A stretch of 64,000 nucleotides of DNA, taken from contig NZ_JAAVTK010000007.1 of the NCBI RefSeq assembly GCF_012275535.1, forward strand, positions 124,001 through 188,000, read 5' to 3'. The notes under the pieces were generated by a model. That model was given only the letters and a program-made list of their open reading frames with translations, ran no database searches and was not told the origin of the DNA. The stretch comes from Hymenobacter artigasi (GTDB lineage: Bacteria > Bacteroidota > Bacteroidia > Cytophagales > Hymenobacteraceae). The first letter of the stretch is position 1, and every line of letters starts with the position of its first letter. This document shows positions 1 to 9,510 of this stretch, piece after piece. The position numbers were made by a program, and so were the translations under genes.

Positions 1-2
1 CC

Positions 3-1160
3 CGGGCGCAGGATACTACGATGACCCGCTTGCTGCGGGCAAACGTTTACCCCCTTACGGCGGCTAAAGCGCAGCTAAGCGGTACTGGCTGGGAACGGCT
101 GCAAGCCAGTATTGCCAAAAGCCAGTTTGTGCTGGTAGGAGAGGACCACGGGATGGCCCAGATTCCGCAGTTTACCCAAGCAGTAGCCCGCGAGCTGCAA
201 CCGGCCGCTTTCATCACCGAAATTGACCGTTATCAAGCCGGTGCCCTAACTCGCCTAACTGCCACACCTGGTCCGCCCACGGCCTATCTAAAGGCCAGCC
301 CGGGCGCGCTGTCATTTTTCAGTTGGGAAGAAGAGTATGAGCTAGCCCAGCAATTGCGGGCGCAAAAGGCTCAGATTATTGGCATCGAACAAGTGGGCGT
401 TTTCACGCCGGGCCGCTTCTTCGAGCAACTAGCGAACCAAGTAAGAAGCAAGACTACTCGTATCTACCTGCAGCAACGCCGCGTCGTTTATCAGCAGCAC
501 GACAATGAACAATCGCGTAGTGGTGGCCACGCATATAGCATGGTAATCCAACACCAATCAGCGCTCGATAGCTTGGTGGCGATAACGAAATCCGAAAGTC
601 CGGAAGTCCGCCGCATGGTGCAGGAGTATTTGCTGAGCTACCTTATCTACAAAGACCAGGTAAAGGGTTTAGACAGCCATCAGGCCCGGGTGAACCTGAT
701 GAAGCGCAACCTGTTGGAGGCCTTGCGCCCGCTGGCCCCACAGCCCGGCCAGCCGCTGCCCAGGCTGCTGTTCAAGTTCGGGGCCAGCCACATGGCGCGC
801 ATGCTCAGTCCCTGGGCGGGCATTACCGACGTGGGCAATCTGGCCCAGAACTTGGCCGACGTGCAGGATGCCCGCTCGCTGCACCTGCTGGTGATGGGCC
901 GGCAGGGCACCCAAGTGGGAGGCTTCAACCCCGACGACCCCAGCAAAAACGTCGTGCCTTTCGATATTTCGAAAGAAACCTACCTGAAGCCATTTGCCGA
1001 CATCACCACCGGCCCTGCCTGGCAGGTATTCGACCTGCGCCCGGCCCGTCGGGCCCTGCTGAACGACAAGCTGAAACTGACGGACCAGATGCTGGTTGCC
1101 TTGTTGCTAGGCTACGACTACTTCATTCTGATTCCGAATGCTACGGCCAGCCACAGCTAA
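3..1160 (+). CDS. GEDHG-motif protein, ChaN/erythromycin-esterase-like, 5' partial
   Basis: The frame is open to the window edge and reads RAQDTT before the first ATG at 21, which looks like the end of a signal peptide (ARAQ), so the true start probably lies outside the window. The visible protein has a FVLVGEDHG motif near residue 40, a FITEID motif about 30 residues later and a KFGASHMAR motif near residue 255. Paired Glu/His motifs of this kind are typical of the ChaN/TraB and erythromycin-esterase-like fold. No substrate can be assigned. The next gene is convergent. Confidence 0.6.
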   Translation, partial: RAQDTTMTRLLRANVYPLTAAKAQLSGTGWERLQASIAKSQFVLVGEDHGMAQIPQFTQAVARELQPAAFITEIDRYQAGALTRLTATPGPPTAYLKASPGALSFFSWEEEYELAQQLRAQKAQIIGIEQVGVFTPGRFFEQLANQVRSKTTRIYLQQRRVVYQQHDNEQSRSGGHAYSMVIQHQSALDSLVAITKSESPEVRRMVQEYLLSYLIYKDQVKGLDSHQARVNLMKRNLLEALRPLAPQPGQPLPRLLFKFGASHMARMLSPWAGITDVGNLAQNLADVQDARSLHLLVMGRQGTQVGGFNPDDPSKNVVPFDISKETYLKPFADITTGPAWQVFDLRPARRALLNDKLKLTDQMLVALLLGYDYFILIPNATASHS

Positions 1161-1239
1161 TATCCGTGGTTCTAGGTATGAATTAACAACGTCCAGCTTC
1201 GGCCAGCGCAGCAGGACGTTATTTTTGCTTTTAATAAAG

Positions 1240-3885
1240 CTACTTCACCGCATACATCACCGCCAGATAGTACAGGCCGCCCACGCTGGGGCCGCCGAGG
1301 TAGGACACGTAATAATTGTTGAGCAGGTTGCTGGCACCCAGCTTGAAGCGTAGGTTGGGCGCGGGCATGGAATAGCTGAGCTGAGCGTCGAGGGTGTGGT
1401 AGGCCGGCACGGTACCGTTCACCAAAAAGGTCTGGGAGTAGTAGCCCTGCTGCCAGCGGTAGTTGAAGCCGAAACCGAAGTTCTTGTAGGCGTTTTCGTT
1501 GCCCAGACTCAGGTTACAGGCCCAGCGCGGGGTGTTGAAGCTATCTTCGAGGCCGTCGCCGTTTTCGGTGCGGTCGAGGCGGGTGTAGGTGGTATTGGCC
1601 CCCACGAGGTAGCCACTGGGTAACACGTAGCGCAGACCCAGCGAGCCGCCATAGTTATACACCTGGCTCTGCGAGTTGGTCCAGAGGCGGTAGCGGGCCT
1701 GGGTAGGTGCCGGGCCGGTAAGGTTCGTGTTATTTAGGGCCGTGGCGATGGCGTTAAGGCCGGCATCGGCCGGCAGGGGTGCGCCGCCGCCGGAAGCTAC
1801 CGGCACGTAGGCCTCCACCTGCGCAATGAAGTCGCGGTAGGAATTATAGTAAAAATCGACATCGGCCAGCAGCCGGCCGCCCGGCCCGAAAGTGGCTTTA
1901 TAGCCGGCTTCCAGTGAGCGGATGTGCTCGGGCCTGAGGTAGGTGTAAGGATTCTTCACCAGCAAGCCTTGGTTGGCGGCAATGGCTTGGGCGCGCGTCT
2001 GGCCCTGCGTGCCGTTGATGCCCGCCGTCACGGCCGCGTTGAAGCGGTCGATGCTGCTGCGCAGGTAGCTGTTCTCAAACACGCCATCCGACATCACCCG
2101 CAGCCCGCCAATGCGCTTCACCTGCCCGCTGTTCACGTTCGAGAAGCCCTCAAACAGGCTCGGGAAGCGGTAGCCGCTCTGGTAGCTGAGGCGGAAGTTC
2201 TGGCGCGGCGTGGGCGATAGTACGGCCGTGAAGCGCGGGTTGAATTTCAGGTCGAAATAGTCGTTTTTATCGGCCCGCAGCGTGGCCGTGAGGCGCAGCT
2301 TCTCGGCGAAGAACCGACCGCCGGCCTGCACAAAACCACCCGTTTTGGCGTAGGTCAGGTTGTCATTGAGCGGGTCTTTGCCGGGGTTGGGGTTGATAAA
2401 ATAGTTGCCGTCGGGCACCACGATGTAGGTGCGGTGGTCGGCCCCGGCCAGCAGGTCGAGGGTGGCGGGCAGGTGCGCGCCGCCGCGCCGCAGGGCCTCG
2501 GCCAGGTTGGCCTGGGCCTCGGCGTGCAGCAGGCTGGCCCGCACGCGCAGGGCCGCGCCCACGTCCCAGTTGTTCACGTCCTGCAACTGGCTGAGGCGCT
2601 GGTTGAATGCCGCAGTGCCGGGCTGAAGGCGGCCGGCATCGGCGGCGGCGCGGGCACTGGCCAGGGCCTGGGGCACTGGCTGGCCGCTGGCCGTGGCCGC
2701 GTTCCAGGCCGTGGCGAAGTCGCCGTACCAGGCATTATCCGGCTTGTAGCTGCGGTCGAGGTTCTCGCCCATCGAGCGCAGGTTGTAGCTGCGGCCGGTA
2801 TTTTCCCGGGTGAAGTAAGCGCGGGCCTGCACCACGGGCGTGGTCAGGCTGAGGGCGTGCTGCTGCAGGCGGTAGTCCTGCAGGCGGAAGCGGTTGGAGC
2901 GCTGATACACATTGTCGAAACCGGCCACGCGGTACGTGTAGGACAGCTCCGTGCCGGGCCGGAAGCGGTAGTGCAGCGCCGCGTCGGCCTTCAGGGTCCG
3001 GAGGTTGTAATCGACCAAGTCCCGCTCGTCGTAGCCGGTGCGGGCCACCGAGTAGCTCTTGCCCCCCAGCGTGAGGTTGCGGCGGTCCGACGACTCGTTG
3101 CCGTAGTGGTTCACCTGGTCCTGGGCCGGGTTGCTGGCCCCAAATAGGCCGGTGGTGGCGTTGCCGTTGGGGTTGATGTCGGTCTGGTCGTTGGCCACCC
3201 AGTCGTAGCCGCGCAGAAAGGTGCCGTTCACCTTGAGCGCCAGCTTATCGGCCACCAGCACCCTGGCGTAGCGCAGGCTGGTTTCGGAGAAGATTTTGGC
3301 CCCGCTATACGGGTCGCCGACGTGGTTGACGCCGGTTTTCTGCTGCACGCTCAGGCCCTCGAAGCTGAAGGGGTTTTTCGTCCGGAAGTTGGCCAAGCCG
3401 TTGATGGCGTTCAGCCCGTAGAGGGCAGCGGCCGTGCCGGGCACAATTTCCACCGACATGATATCCAAATCGCTCGGCCCCAGGATATTCCCAATCGGCC
3501 CGCCGATGTGGGGGGCTTGGTTGTCCACGCCATCCACGAGCTGGGCAAAGCGCACGTTGGTGGTGTTGGTGAAGCCCCGGGCATTTAGCACCTTGAAAGC
3601 CAGGCTGGGCGTAAGCACCTGCACACCTTTGAGGTGCTCAATAGCATCGAAAAACGACGGGGCGGGCGTGAGCCGCAGCGCCCGCGCGTTGAGCTTTTCC
3701 ACCGTCACCGACGACTGCAAAAAGCTCTCCTCGACTTTGGAAGCAGACACCACTACTTCCTCCAAATCGACTTTCTGGTGGGTCGTATCGGCTGGAGCTG
3801 CCTGCTGGCCTTGCGCGGCAAATACGGATAGCCAGGCCGCTGCAAGCAGCACCAGGTGGGTGCCACGGAGTAAGAAGGGGAGCAT
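1240..3885 (-). CDS. TonB-dependent outer-membrane receptor, probably for molybdate or a related oxyanion
   Basis: The start is set at the ATG at 3885 because it begins a clean signal peptide (MLPFLLRGTHLVLLAAAW, then AAQG). The open frame extends upstream but would read through the operator. The mature protein begins with a TonB-box-like stretch (VDLEEVVVSASK), followed by a plug domain (about residues 55-180, with GPSDLDIMSVEIVPG and AALYGLNAINGLANF) and a long beta-barrel ending in an aromatic-rich C-terminus. About 881 residues is normal for this class. Upstream and in the same orientation lies a ModE-like regulator, and a Mo-box-like palindrome separates the two. The substrate assignment rests on this regulatory context, not on the receptor sequence. 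No ABC transporter for molybdate is visible nearby. Confidence 0.85.
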   Translation of the reverse strand: MLPFLLRGTHLVLLAAAWLSVFAAQGQQAAPADTTHQKVDLEEVVVSASKVEESFLQSSVTVEKLNARALRLTPAPSFFDAIEHLKGVQVLTPSLAFKVLNARGFTNTTNVRFAQLVDGVDNQAPHIGGPIGNILGPSDLDIMSVEIVPGTAAALYGLNAINGLANFRTKNPFSFEGLSVQQKTGVNHVGDPYSGAKIFSETSLRYARVLVADKLALKVNGTFLRGYDWVANDQTDINPNGNATTGLFGASNPAQDQVNHYGNESSDRRNLTLGGKSYSVARTGYDERDLVDYNLRTLKADAALHYRFRPGTELSYTYRVAGFDNVYQRSNRFRLQDYRLQQHALSLTTPVVQARAYFTRENTGRSYNLRSMGENLDRSYKPDNAWYGDFATAWNAATASGQPVPQALASARAAADAGRLQPGTAAFNQRLSQLQDVNNWDVGAALRVRASLLHAEAQANLAEALRRGGAHLPATLDLLAGADHRTYIVVPDGNYFINPNPGKDPLNDNLTYAKTGGFVQAGGRFFAEKLRLTATLRADKNDYFDLKFNPRFTAVLSPTPRQNFRLSYQSGYRFPSLFEGFSNVNSGQVKRIGGLRVMSDGVFENSYLRSSIDRFNAAVTAGINGTQGQTRAQAIAANQGLLVKNPYTYLRPEHIRSLEAGYKATFGPGGRLLADVDFYYNSYRDFIAQVEAYVPVASGGGAPLPADAGLNAIATALNNTNLTGPAPTQARYRLWTNSQSQVYNYGGSLGLRYVLPSGYLVGANTTYTRLDRTENGDGLEDSFNTPRWACNLSLGNENAYKNFGFGFNYRWQQGYYSQTFLVNGTVPAYHTLDAQLSYSMPAPNLRFKLGASNLLNNYYVSYLGGPSVGGLYYLAVMYAVK

Positions 3886-3894
3886 AAAAACAGT

Positions 3895-3918
3895 CGTTAT
3901 ATCCGTAAAGATATAACG
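3895..3918 (-). promoter_or_regulatory. Mo-box-like ModE operator
   Basis: This is a perfect palindrome: CGTTATATC, six bases (CGTAAA), then GATATAACG. It has the architecture and sequence of described ModE boxes (CGnTATAT-type half-sites with a short spacer). It lies between the stop of the ModE-like gene and the receptor ATG, ending 10 bases before that ATG. On the minus strand it contains TATCTTTA, close to the Bacteroidota -7 box TAnnTTTG, so bound protein would cover the promoter. Repression when molybdate is plentiful is inferred. Confidence 0.75.
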
Positions 3919-3934
3919 GATTGCTGCCTGCCAA

Positions 3935-4294
3935 CTACTCGTGCAGTCTGTTTGTTTCGCGGGCCATGAATTCCTGAAAACGGGCTTGCAAGGCCTGGAA
4001 CGCCACAATGGCAGCCTGGCCGGCCTCCGTTACAACTGCCCCGCCGCCTTTGGAGCCGCCGGTTTGGGTGCTCACCAGCGGGGTGGCCGCCTGCGCGTTC
4101 ATGGAGCTCACCAAATCCCAAGCGCGCTTGTAGGACATGCCCATGGCCTGCGCGGCTTTCGAGATGGAGCCCAGCGCGGCAATGTGCTCCAGCAGCTCCA
4201 GCCGGCCGATGCCGAGGAACCGGCCGTCGTCGGTTTCGAGCCAGAGGCGGCCGTTGAGGCGATAGGAGTGGGTGGGCCGCAGCAGGGATTTCAT
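3935..4294 (-). CDS. ModE-type winged-helix regulator, DNA-binding domain only
   Basis: The 119-residue protein contains the ModE N-terminal helix-turn-helix (about residues 25-100): GRLELLEHIAALGSISKAA, then AMGMSYKRAWDLVSSMN, then a GGSKGGGAVVTEAG wing. The C-terminal molybdate-binding MOP domains of E. coli ModE are absent, and the protein simply ends at residue 119. The ATG at 4294 is preferred over one 23 codons upstream because the upstream segment is Cys/Pro-rich and unlike the family. The gene sits directly before the TonB receptor with a Mo-box between them, so it is most likely that receptor's regulator. How it senses metal without MOP domains is unclear. Confidence 0.85.
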   Translation of the reverse strand: MKSLLRPTHSYRLNGRLWLETDDGRFLGIGRLELLEHIAALGSISKAAQAMGMSYKRAWDLVSSMNAQAATPLVSTQTGGSKGGGAVVTEAGQAAIVAFQALQARFQEFMARETNRLHE

Positions 4295-4549
4295 CCGGCA
4301 ATGATACACGCAACGGCCCTTTGCCGGGGCCATACTACAGCAGTTGCTGCATCTGCCGGGCATTTTCCACCCCCACAGCCCCGATGCCGTTGCTACCTTT
4401 CGGCTATGCCCGTCAGCCCCGGCTTATAGCGTAGTGTTGCCGCTTATGAAAAAAGCGGCACAACTGGTTACCGACCGATGTGCTGACGGCGCTGGTCCGA
4501 ACAAGGCAGCATTTTCCTGCTTAATGGTTTCCGATTAACCCTATTTCCA

Positions 4550-4951
4550 ATGTCTGTGATTGATAAAATAGCCTGGCTGCACCTGCGCGATGGCGCGGTG
4601 CTGAGCACCCGCAGCCACGGCAAAGACCGGTATTACTTCCCCGGCGGCAAGCGGGAGCCCGGCGAAACCGATGCCCAAACGCTGCTGCGCGAAATTGAGG
4701 AAGAGCTGACCGTGGCCCTCGACCCGGCCAGCCTGGTGCACGCCGGCACGTTTGAGGCTCCCGCCCACGGGCACCCGGCGGGCGTGCTGGTGCGCATGGC
4801 CTGCTACTACGCCGGCTACAGCGGTACGCTGCAGCCGGCCGCCGAAATCGCGGAGGTAACGTGGCTGACTTATCGGCACCGCGCCCAGGTATCGGCCGTA
4901 GACCAGTTGATTTTTGACTGGCTGCAAGCGCAGGGATTACTGGATGAATGA
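4550..4951 (+). CDS. Nudix hydrolase
   Basis: The 133-residue protein has a Nudix box at about residues 33-55, with G33, E39 and the REIEEE core at 47-52. The usual glycine near the end of the box is Thr54. Nudix enzymes hydrolyse nucleoside diphosphates linked to another moiety, using Mg2+ held by the REUXEE glutamates. The N-terminus (MSVIDKIAWLHLRDGAVLST) forms the first strand of the fold, so the ATG at 4550 is well supported. The substrate cannot be told from sequence. It appears to be a single-gene unit. Confidence 0.9.
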   Translation: MSVIDKIAWLHLRDGAVLSTRSHGKDRYYFPGGKREPGETDAQTLLREIEEELTVALDPASLVHAGTFEAPAHGHPAGVLVRMACYYAGYSGTLQPAAEIAEVTWLTYRHRAQVSAVDQLIFDWLQAQGLLDE

Positions 4952-5053
4952 GGCCGCCGCCAGCTGAGCCGTAACCAATTCATCATCCGGGAGTAAAAAC
5001 AGAAGCCCTGCTGCGCCCCGAACCGGCCGCCCGGGCTCACTTATCTCTCCGCT

Positions 5054-6394
5054 ATGATGCCAAAAAACGCGCCGCTATTGCTGGCCGGCCTGGGCCTGCT
5101 GGCCGCCTGCACTGGCCCCAGCAAACAGGAAAAGCAGGAAGCCGCCGCCAACACGCCGGCCCAAATCGTGACCACGCCAATGGCCGACTCTGTGTACCTG
5201 CCCGCGCCGTACGCCACCAAATCCGTTTCCAACCGGGTGAATATTCAGCCCTGGCCGGCCGGCAAAACGCCCGTAGCCCCCGCCGGCTTCACAGTGGCTG
5301 AGTATGCCGGCCAGCTGGACGGCCCGCGCTGGCTGTACGTGGCCCCCAACGGCGACGTGCTGGTGGCCGAAGCCAGCACCATTGCCATGAGCGTGCCCCT
5401 CAAAATAGTGGCCGCGCTGAAGCTCGACAAGTCCCGCTCGCTGCGCGACCACAGCGCCAACCGCATCACCCTGCTGCGCGATACCAACCACGACGGCGTC
5501 CCCGACGTGCGTACCACCTTCTTGGCCAACCTGAACCAGCCGTTCGGGATGCTGATTATGGGCAACTACTTCTACGTGGCCAATACAGATGGCGTGCTGC
5601 GCTTCCCGTACCAGCCGGGCGCTACCAAAATCACGGGCACGGGCCAACGCATTATGGGCCTGCCCCAAGGGGGCTACAACAACCACTGGACCCGCAACCT
5701 ACTGGCCGCGCCCGACGGCTCGAAAATCTACGTAACGGTGGGTTCGGCCAGCAACGTGCAGGAGCACGGGGCCGAGGAGGAAGTGCGCCGCGCCAATATT
5801 CTCCAGATAAACCCCGACGGCACGGGCGAGAAGGTATTTGCCAGCGGCCTGCGCAACCCCATCGGCCTGCAATGGCAGCCCGGCACCGGCAAGCTCTGGG
5901 CCGTGGTGAACGAGCGCGACGAGCTGGGCGATGAGCTGGTGCCAGACTACTTCACCAGCATACAGGAGGGCGGCTTCTACGGCTGGCCCTACTCGTATTT
6001 CGGCCAGAACGAAGAGCCCCGCCGCAAAAACGAGCGGCCCGACCTGGTAAAAAAAGCCTTGATGCCCGATGTAGCGCTGGGGGCGCACGTGGCCGCCCTC
6101 GGCCTCGCATTCTATGACAAAGACGCTTTCCCGGCTCGGTACCACAACGGGGCGTTCATCGGCGAGCACGGCTCCTGGAACCGCAAGCATTATTCGGGCT
6201 ATAAGGTGGTGTTCGTGCCCTTTGATAATGGTCGGCCCGGCCAGCCAGAAGATTTTCTTACCGGTTTCCTGGCCGGTGGCGATTCGGGAGATGCCTACGG
6301 CCGGCCGGTGGGCGTGGCCACGCTACCCGACGGCTCGCTGCTGGTGGCCGACGATGCCGGGGATAAAATCTGGCGCGTGCGTGTGGCTAATTAA
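5054..6394 (+). CDS. Sorbosone/aldose dehydrogenase-like beta-propeller lipoprotein
   Basis: The N-terminus is a lipoprotein signal (LLAGLGLLAAC, with the lipobox cysteine near residue 19). The remaining residues match the PQQ-dependent soluble aldose / L-sorbosone dehydrogenase family: GFTVAEYAGQLDGPRWLYVAPNGDVLVAE, then NRITLLRDTNHDGVPD, LNQPFGM, GLRNPIGLQW, FYGWPYSYFG and FIGEHGSWNR. These come from successive propeller blades and the active-site region. Such enzymes oxidise sugars in the periplasm with PQQ or serve as unassigned glucose/sorbosone dehydrogenases. No PQQ biosynthesis gene is in the window, so cofactor and substrate are uncertain. About 446 residues is usual for the family. 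It may relate to the carbohydrate locus that follows. Confidence 0.8.
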   Translation: MMPKNAPLLLAGLGLLAACTGPSKQEKQEAAANTPAQIVTTPMADSVYLPAPYATKSVSNRVNIQPWPAGKTPVAPAGFTVAEYAGQLDGPRWLYVAPNGDVLVAEASTIAMSVPLKIVAALKLDKSRSLRDHSANRITLLRDTNHDGVPDVRTTFLANLNQPFGMLIMGNYFYVANTDGVLRFPYQPGATKITGTGQRIMGLPQGGYNNHWTRNLLAAPDGSKIYVTVGSASNVQEHGAEEEVRRANILQINPDGTGEKVFASGLRNPIGLQWQPGTGKLWAVVNERDELGDELVPDYFTSIQEGGFYGWPYSYFGQNEEPRRKNERPDLVKKALMPDVALGAHVAALGLAFYDKDAFPARYHNGAFIGEHGSWNRKHYSGYKVVFVPFDNGRPGQPEDFLTGFLAGGDSGDAYGRPVGVATLPDGSLLVADDAGDKIWRVRVAN

Positions 6395-6415
6395 CTGCTG
6401 GTATGCCGGTAGACC

Positions 6416-6439
6416 AGCGCGGACTATAAAGTCCGCGCT
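6416..6439. repeat. Short palindrome after the dehydrogenase gene
   Basis: The arms are AGCGCGGACT and AGTCCGCGCT around ATAA, 22 bases after the stop codon. It resembles the inner part of the larger palindrome at 31264-31348. It may act as a transcript 3' end, although no T-run follows. Confidence 0.7.
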
Positions 6440-6510
6440 ACAACTCAACGCCCGCTGTTTGAATGGGTGCGTAATAGCACTAATCAAGCCAAGTTGAGAA
6501 GTGCCACAAC

Positions 6511-6664
6511 AGCCGCGTAGCGGCGACAGGTTTGTAGCAGGGCGGTGGACAAAGGAGGAAAAGCCGTGTAGCGGCGACAGAAAAAACGGGTGAATCTGTC
6601 ACCGCTACGCGGCTTTTTTCGGTTTACCCCTCTTTTTCTACAAACCTGTCGCCGCGCTGCGGCT
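6511..6664. repeat. Nested inverted repeat with inner terminator-like hairpin
   Basis: The outer arms 6511-6537 and 6638-6664 are complementary with a few mismatches (AGCCGCG...GTTTGTAG). An inner copy of the same motif forms a hairpin (6561-6580 with 6596-6615) followed by TTTTTT, so it can end transcription on the + strand. The element fills most of the gap between the convergent dehydrogenase and membrane-protein genes. Confidence 0.75.
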
Positions 6665-6690
6665 ATTCTGCAACTTGGGTTAAGTAAGCC

Positions 6691-8157
6691 TCAATTCGCG
6701 GCGGGTAAGGGCTTTTGGTAGTACAGCCGGGGCGATTCGATAATACCCCAGTGGTACATCATGTCGGTGTTTACATCCGACTTGTGGTAGTCGGTGAGCG
6801 GTTCCCAGCTCATGAGGGGGCAGTCGGAGGGCAGCAGCACGACCGGCGCGGCCGACTGGGCCAGCGTGGCGAATTGCTGCCGCTCGCAGGTGTTAAAATC
6901 GCGGGCCCGGGGCTTATCGGCCACCGTGAAGATGGCCGCGAAAACGGCCATGGCTGCCGCGTAGCGCCGCCGGGCCACGGCCGGCAGGTGCGTGAGTAGG
7001 TAGTAGCCCGACAAGGCAAAGCAGCCAATCATGCCCAGAATAATGGGTAGAATGCTGTCGCGCCGGATAACGTTTTCCCGGTAGGCGCGATAGCCGCCCA
7101 GTGGCAGCAGCAGGATGTAGACCAGCGCAAACACCCCCAGCCACTGCAGCGCCCGCTGGGCTTTGGCTCCCAGTGGCGTGCGTACGGAACGGGCTATCAG
7201 CCAGGCATTGATAAGTAGCATGAGCAGCAGCAGCGGCAATCCCAGCTTGCCCGTGAGCGCATCGTAGACTCCGAACGGCAGCCGGGCGTAGCGCTCGGAC
7301 AGGGGAATAACGGCCCACTCGTTTTCGGAATTATACCGGCCAATGTAGAGCGAGTACAGGCTCAGGGCGCTGAACAAAGCAAACAGGCTGACCTTGCGCC
7401 AGGGCAGTGCCCCCACGGCCACCGTGGCCCGCCGAAACCAGCCCAAGCCGCTAGCCAGCGTGGCAAAGTGCCCGCGCCAGGCCAGCAGTAGCGCCGTGGG
7501 GCACACCAGCAGCACCACGGCCGGAATAATCGGCCCGTTCAGGGCCAGCACCACCACCAGCCCCAGCAGTCCGACGTATTCCAGCGCCGACAAGCGCAAC
7601 GGTGTGCCATGCAGCGCCGCCCGCAAAAACGGCAGGAAAAACAGCAGCAGCAGGCTCATGGGCAGCGCGTAGAAGGCCGCGTACGTCACCGACCAGTCGA
7701 TGACGCCCATCTGGCCGCCGTAGCCCTCGGCCTGCAAAAGCGGGGTAATGAGCACTGCGGCCAGCAGAAACCTGCGGCCCAGCACGTTGCGCGAATTGCT
7801 GATGGCCACGGCCAGCACGTACACCAGCAGCGCGTGCACGGCCAGCTTCAGCAGGGCGCACGCCGCGTACACACTGTCGAGGGGGCTTAGCGCGCCTTGC
7901 AGCAGCAGGGGTACGCGCCGGAAGTATTCATGCAGGAGCAAGTGCGCAAAAAACCGGTTGGGGGCCGGGTAGCGCTCATGGCCCAGCAGCGCCCGCAGCC
8001 CAAATGGGTCGTGCAGCACCGTGCTGTAGGCCTTGCCCGGCAGCACAATGGCCGCGAGGTCGCCATCGAGGGGAAACTGAAAATATTGCCAGCCGGAGTA
8101 CGCTAAGTCGCCAATCAGAAAAAGGAGCAGGAGATAATGCCAGTTTCGCTTCAGCAT
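6691..8157 (-). CDS. Multi-spanning inner-membrane protein of unknown function
   Basis: I do not recognise a family. The protein of about 488 residues has roughly ten hydrophobic segments (for example LLLLFLIGDLAYSGW, VYVLAVAI, MSLLLLFFLPFL, LGLVVVLALNGPIIPAVVLL, LPLLLLMLLINAWLI) and a soluble C-terminal tail with a PVVLLPSDCPLMSWEPL stretch. The layout resembles bacterial membrane proteins tied to glycan or polysaccharide handling (glucosyltransferase-like), but no catalytic motif is evident. The start was put at the ATG at 8157 (MLKRNWHYLLLL); an in-frame ATG at 8208 is possible. It lies 85 bases beyond the mannonate dehydratase gene and could be the last gene of that operon or separate. 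Confidence 0.65.
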   Translation of the reverse strand: MLKRNWHYLLLLFLIGDLAYSGWQYFQFPLDGDLAAIVLPGKAYSTVLHDPFGLRALLGHERYPAPNRFFAHLLLHEYFRRVPLLLQGALSPLDSVYAACALLKLAVHALLVYVLAVAISNSRNVLGRRFLLAAVLITPLLQAEGYGGQMGVIDWSVTYAAFYALPMSLLLLFFLPFLRAALHGTPLRLSALEYVGLLGLVVVLALNGPIIPAVVLLVCPTALLLAWRGHFATLASGLGWFRRATVAVGALPWRKVSLFALFSALSLYSLYIGRYNSENEWAVIPLSERYARLPFGVYDALTGKLGLPLLLLMLLINAWLIARSVRTPLGAKAQRALQWLGVFALVYILLLPLGGYRAYRENVIRRDSILPIILGMIGCFALSGYYLLTHLPAVARRRYAAAMAVFAAIFTVADKPRARDFNTCERQQFATLAQSAAPVVLLPSDCPLMSWEPLTDYHKSDVNTDMMYHWGIIESPRLYYQKPLPAAN

Positions 8158-8242
8158 ACGGCGCAATAGGGGTAGAACGAGCCCGGCCACTGCGGCCGGG
8201 CCGGCCAAAATTACACCAGGCCGGGCCGGTAAACCCCGGAAT

Positions 8243-9409
8243 CTAGGTTAGGCTGCGGCTGATGCCCATTTCCAGCCCGCGCAGCTCAGCCAGCCCGCGC
8301 AGGCGGCCGATGGCCGAGTAGCCGGGGTTGGTTTTCTTGTGGAGGTCGTCGAGCATCTGGTGGCCGTGGTCGGGGCGCATGGGCAGGCTGATGTTGCGTC
8401 GGCGCATGGTCTGGATGAGGGCGCGCATCACGGCGTACATATCCACGTCGCCTTCGAGGTGGTTGGCCTCGTAGAAATTGCCGTCGGCATCGCGCTGGGT
8501 ACTGCGCAGATGAATAAAGTGGATGCGGTCGGCAAACTGGCGTATCATGGCGGGCAGGTCGTTGTCGGCCCGCACGCCAAACGAGCCAGTGCAGAAGCAC
8601 AGGCCGTTGGCCGGCGAAGGCACGGCGGCCGACAGTTCAGCCACATCCTCGGCGGTGCTCACCACGCGGGGCAGGCCCAGAATAGGGTAGGGCGGGTCGT
8701 CGGGGTGAATGGCGAGGTTGATGCCTACCCGTTCAGCCACCGGCACAATTTCTTGCAGAAACAGAATCAGATGCTCGCGCAGCCGGGCCGTGTCGATGCC
8801 GTCGTACGCATCCAGCGCCTGCTGGAATTGCTCCAGCGTGAAGCTCTCCTCACTGCCCGGCAGGCCGGCGATGATGTTGCGCTGGAGCTGCTCCTTCTCC
8901 CCGGCGCTCATGGCGGCGAAGCGGGCTTGGGCCTTGGCAAGTTCTTCGGGCGTGTAGTCCCGGGCAGCATTCCGGCGCTTCAGCAGCAGCGTATCGAAAG
9001 CCACAAAGGCCGCTTTCTCGAAGCGCAGGGCGCGGGAGCCGTCCTCGACTTCGTAGGCCAAATCGGTGCGCGTCCAGTCCAGGACGGGCATAAAATTATA
9101 CGTTACCGTGTAGATGCCGCAGGCCGCCAGGTTGCGCAGCGACTCCTGGTAATTGATGATGTAGTGCTGGAAATCGCCGGTGCGGGTTTTGATGTTTTCG
9201 TGCACGGGCACGCTCTCCACTACGCTCCATGTGAGGCCGGCGGCGCGGATAATTTCCTGGCGCTGCCGGATTTCGGCCTGGGTCCAGACCTCTCCATTTG
9301 GGATGTGGTGCAGGGCTGAAACCACATCGGTCGCGCCGGCCTGGCGGATATCGGCGAGGCTTACGGGGTCGTTCGGGCCGTACCAGCGCCAGCTTTGGAT
9401 AATGGGCAT
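8243..9409 (-). CDS. uxuA: D-mannonate dehydratase
   Basis: The 388-residue protein matches UxuA throughout: the N-terminal [59 protein letters not shown] and the C-terminal [12 protein letters not shown]. The enzyme removes water from D-mannonate to give 2-keto-3-deoxygluconate in glucuronate catabolism. It uses a divalent metal bound by conserved His/Cys/Asp residues, here in the HPDDPP, CTGSFG and RPDHGH regions. It follows the SDR oxidoreductase that would supply mannonate, and both end a leftward operon of secreted glycosidases. This points to uronic acid release by that operon. Confidence 0.95.
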   Translation of the reverse strand: MPIIQSWRWYGPNDPVSLADIRQAGATDVVSALHHIPNGEVWTQAEIRQRQEIIRAAGLTWSVVESVPVHENIKTRTGDFQHYIINYQESLRNLAACGIYTVTYNFMPVLDWTRTDLAYEVEDGSRALRFEKAAFVAFDTLLLKRRNAARDYTPEELAKAQARFAAMSAGEKEQLQRNIIAGLPGSEESFTLEQFQQALDAYDGIDTARLREHLILFLQEIVPVAERVGINLAIHPDDPPYPILGLPRVVSTAEDVAELSAAVPSPANGLCFCTGSFGVRADNDLPAMIRQFADRIHFIHLRSTQRDADGNFYEANHLEGDVDMYAVMRALIQTMRRRNISLPMRPDHGHQMLDDLHKKTNPGYSAIGRLRGLAELRGLEMGISRSLT

Positions 9410-9438
9410 TGTTGGGGAGGGATTTGGTTTCTACCAGC

Positions 9439-9487
9439 ACGTCATGCCTCGGTCTCTGCTTGATGCGCAGAATGCTCGGCATGACGT
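9439..9487. repeat. Inverted repeat between the mannonate oxidoreductase and uxuA
   Basis: The arms are ACGTCATGCC (9439-9448) and GGCATGACGT (9478-9487), with T residues following on the + strand. It is one of several palindromic elements in the window that begin with GTCATGC. Confidence 0.7.
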
Positions 9488-9510
9488 TTTTTTCGTTCAA
9501 AACAAACAGA

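Noticed and set aside
3886-4008. Longer N-terminus of the TonB receptor
   Set aside because: The upstream 41 codons read through the Mo-box and the ModE stop region and lack a signal peptide; the ATG at 3885 starts one.
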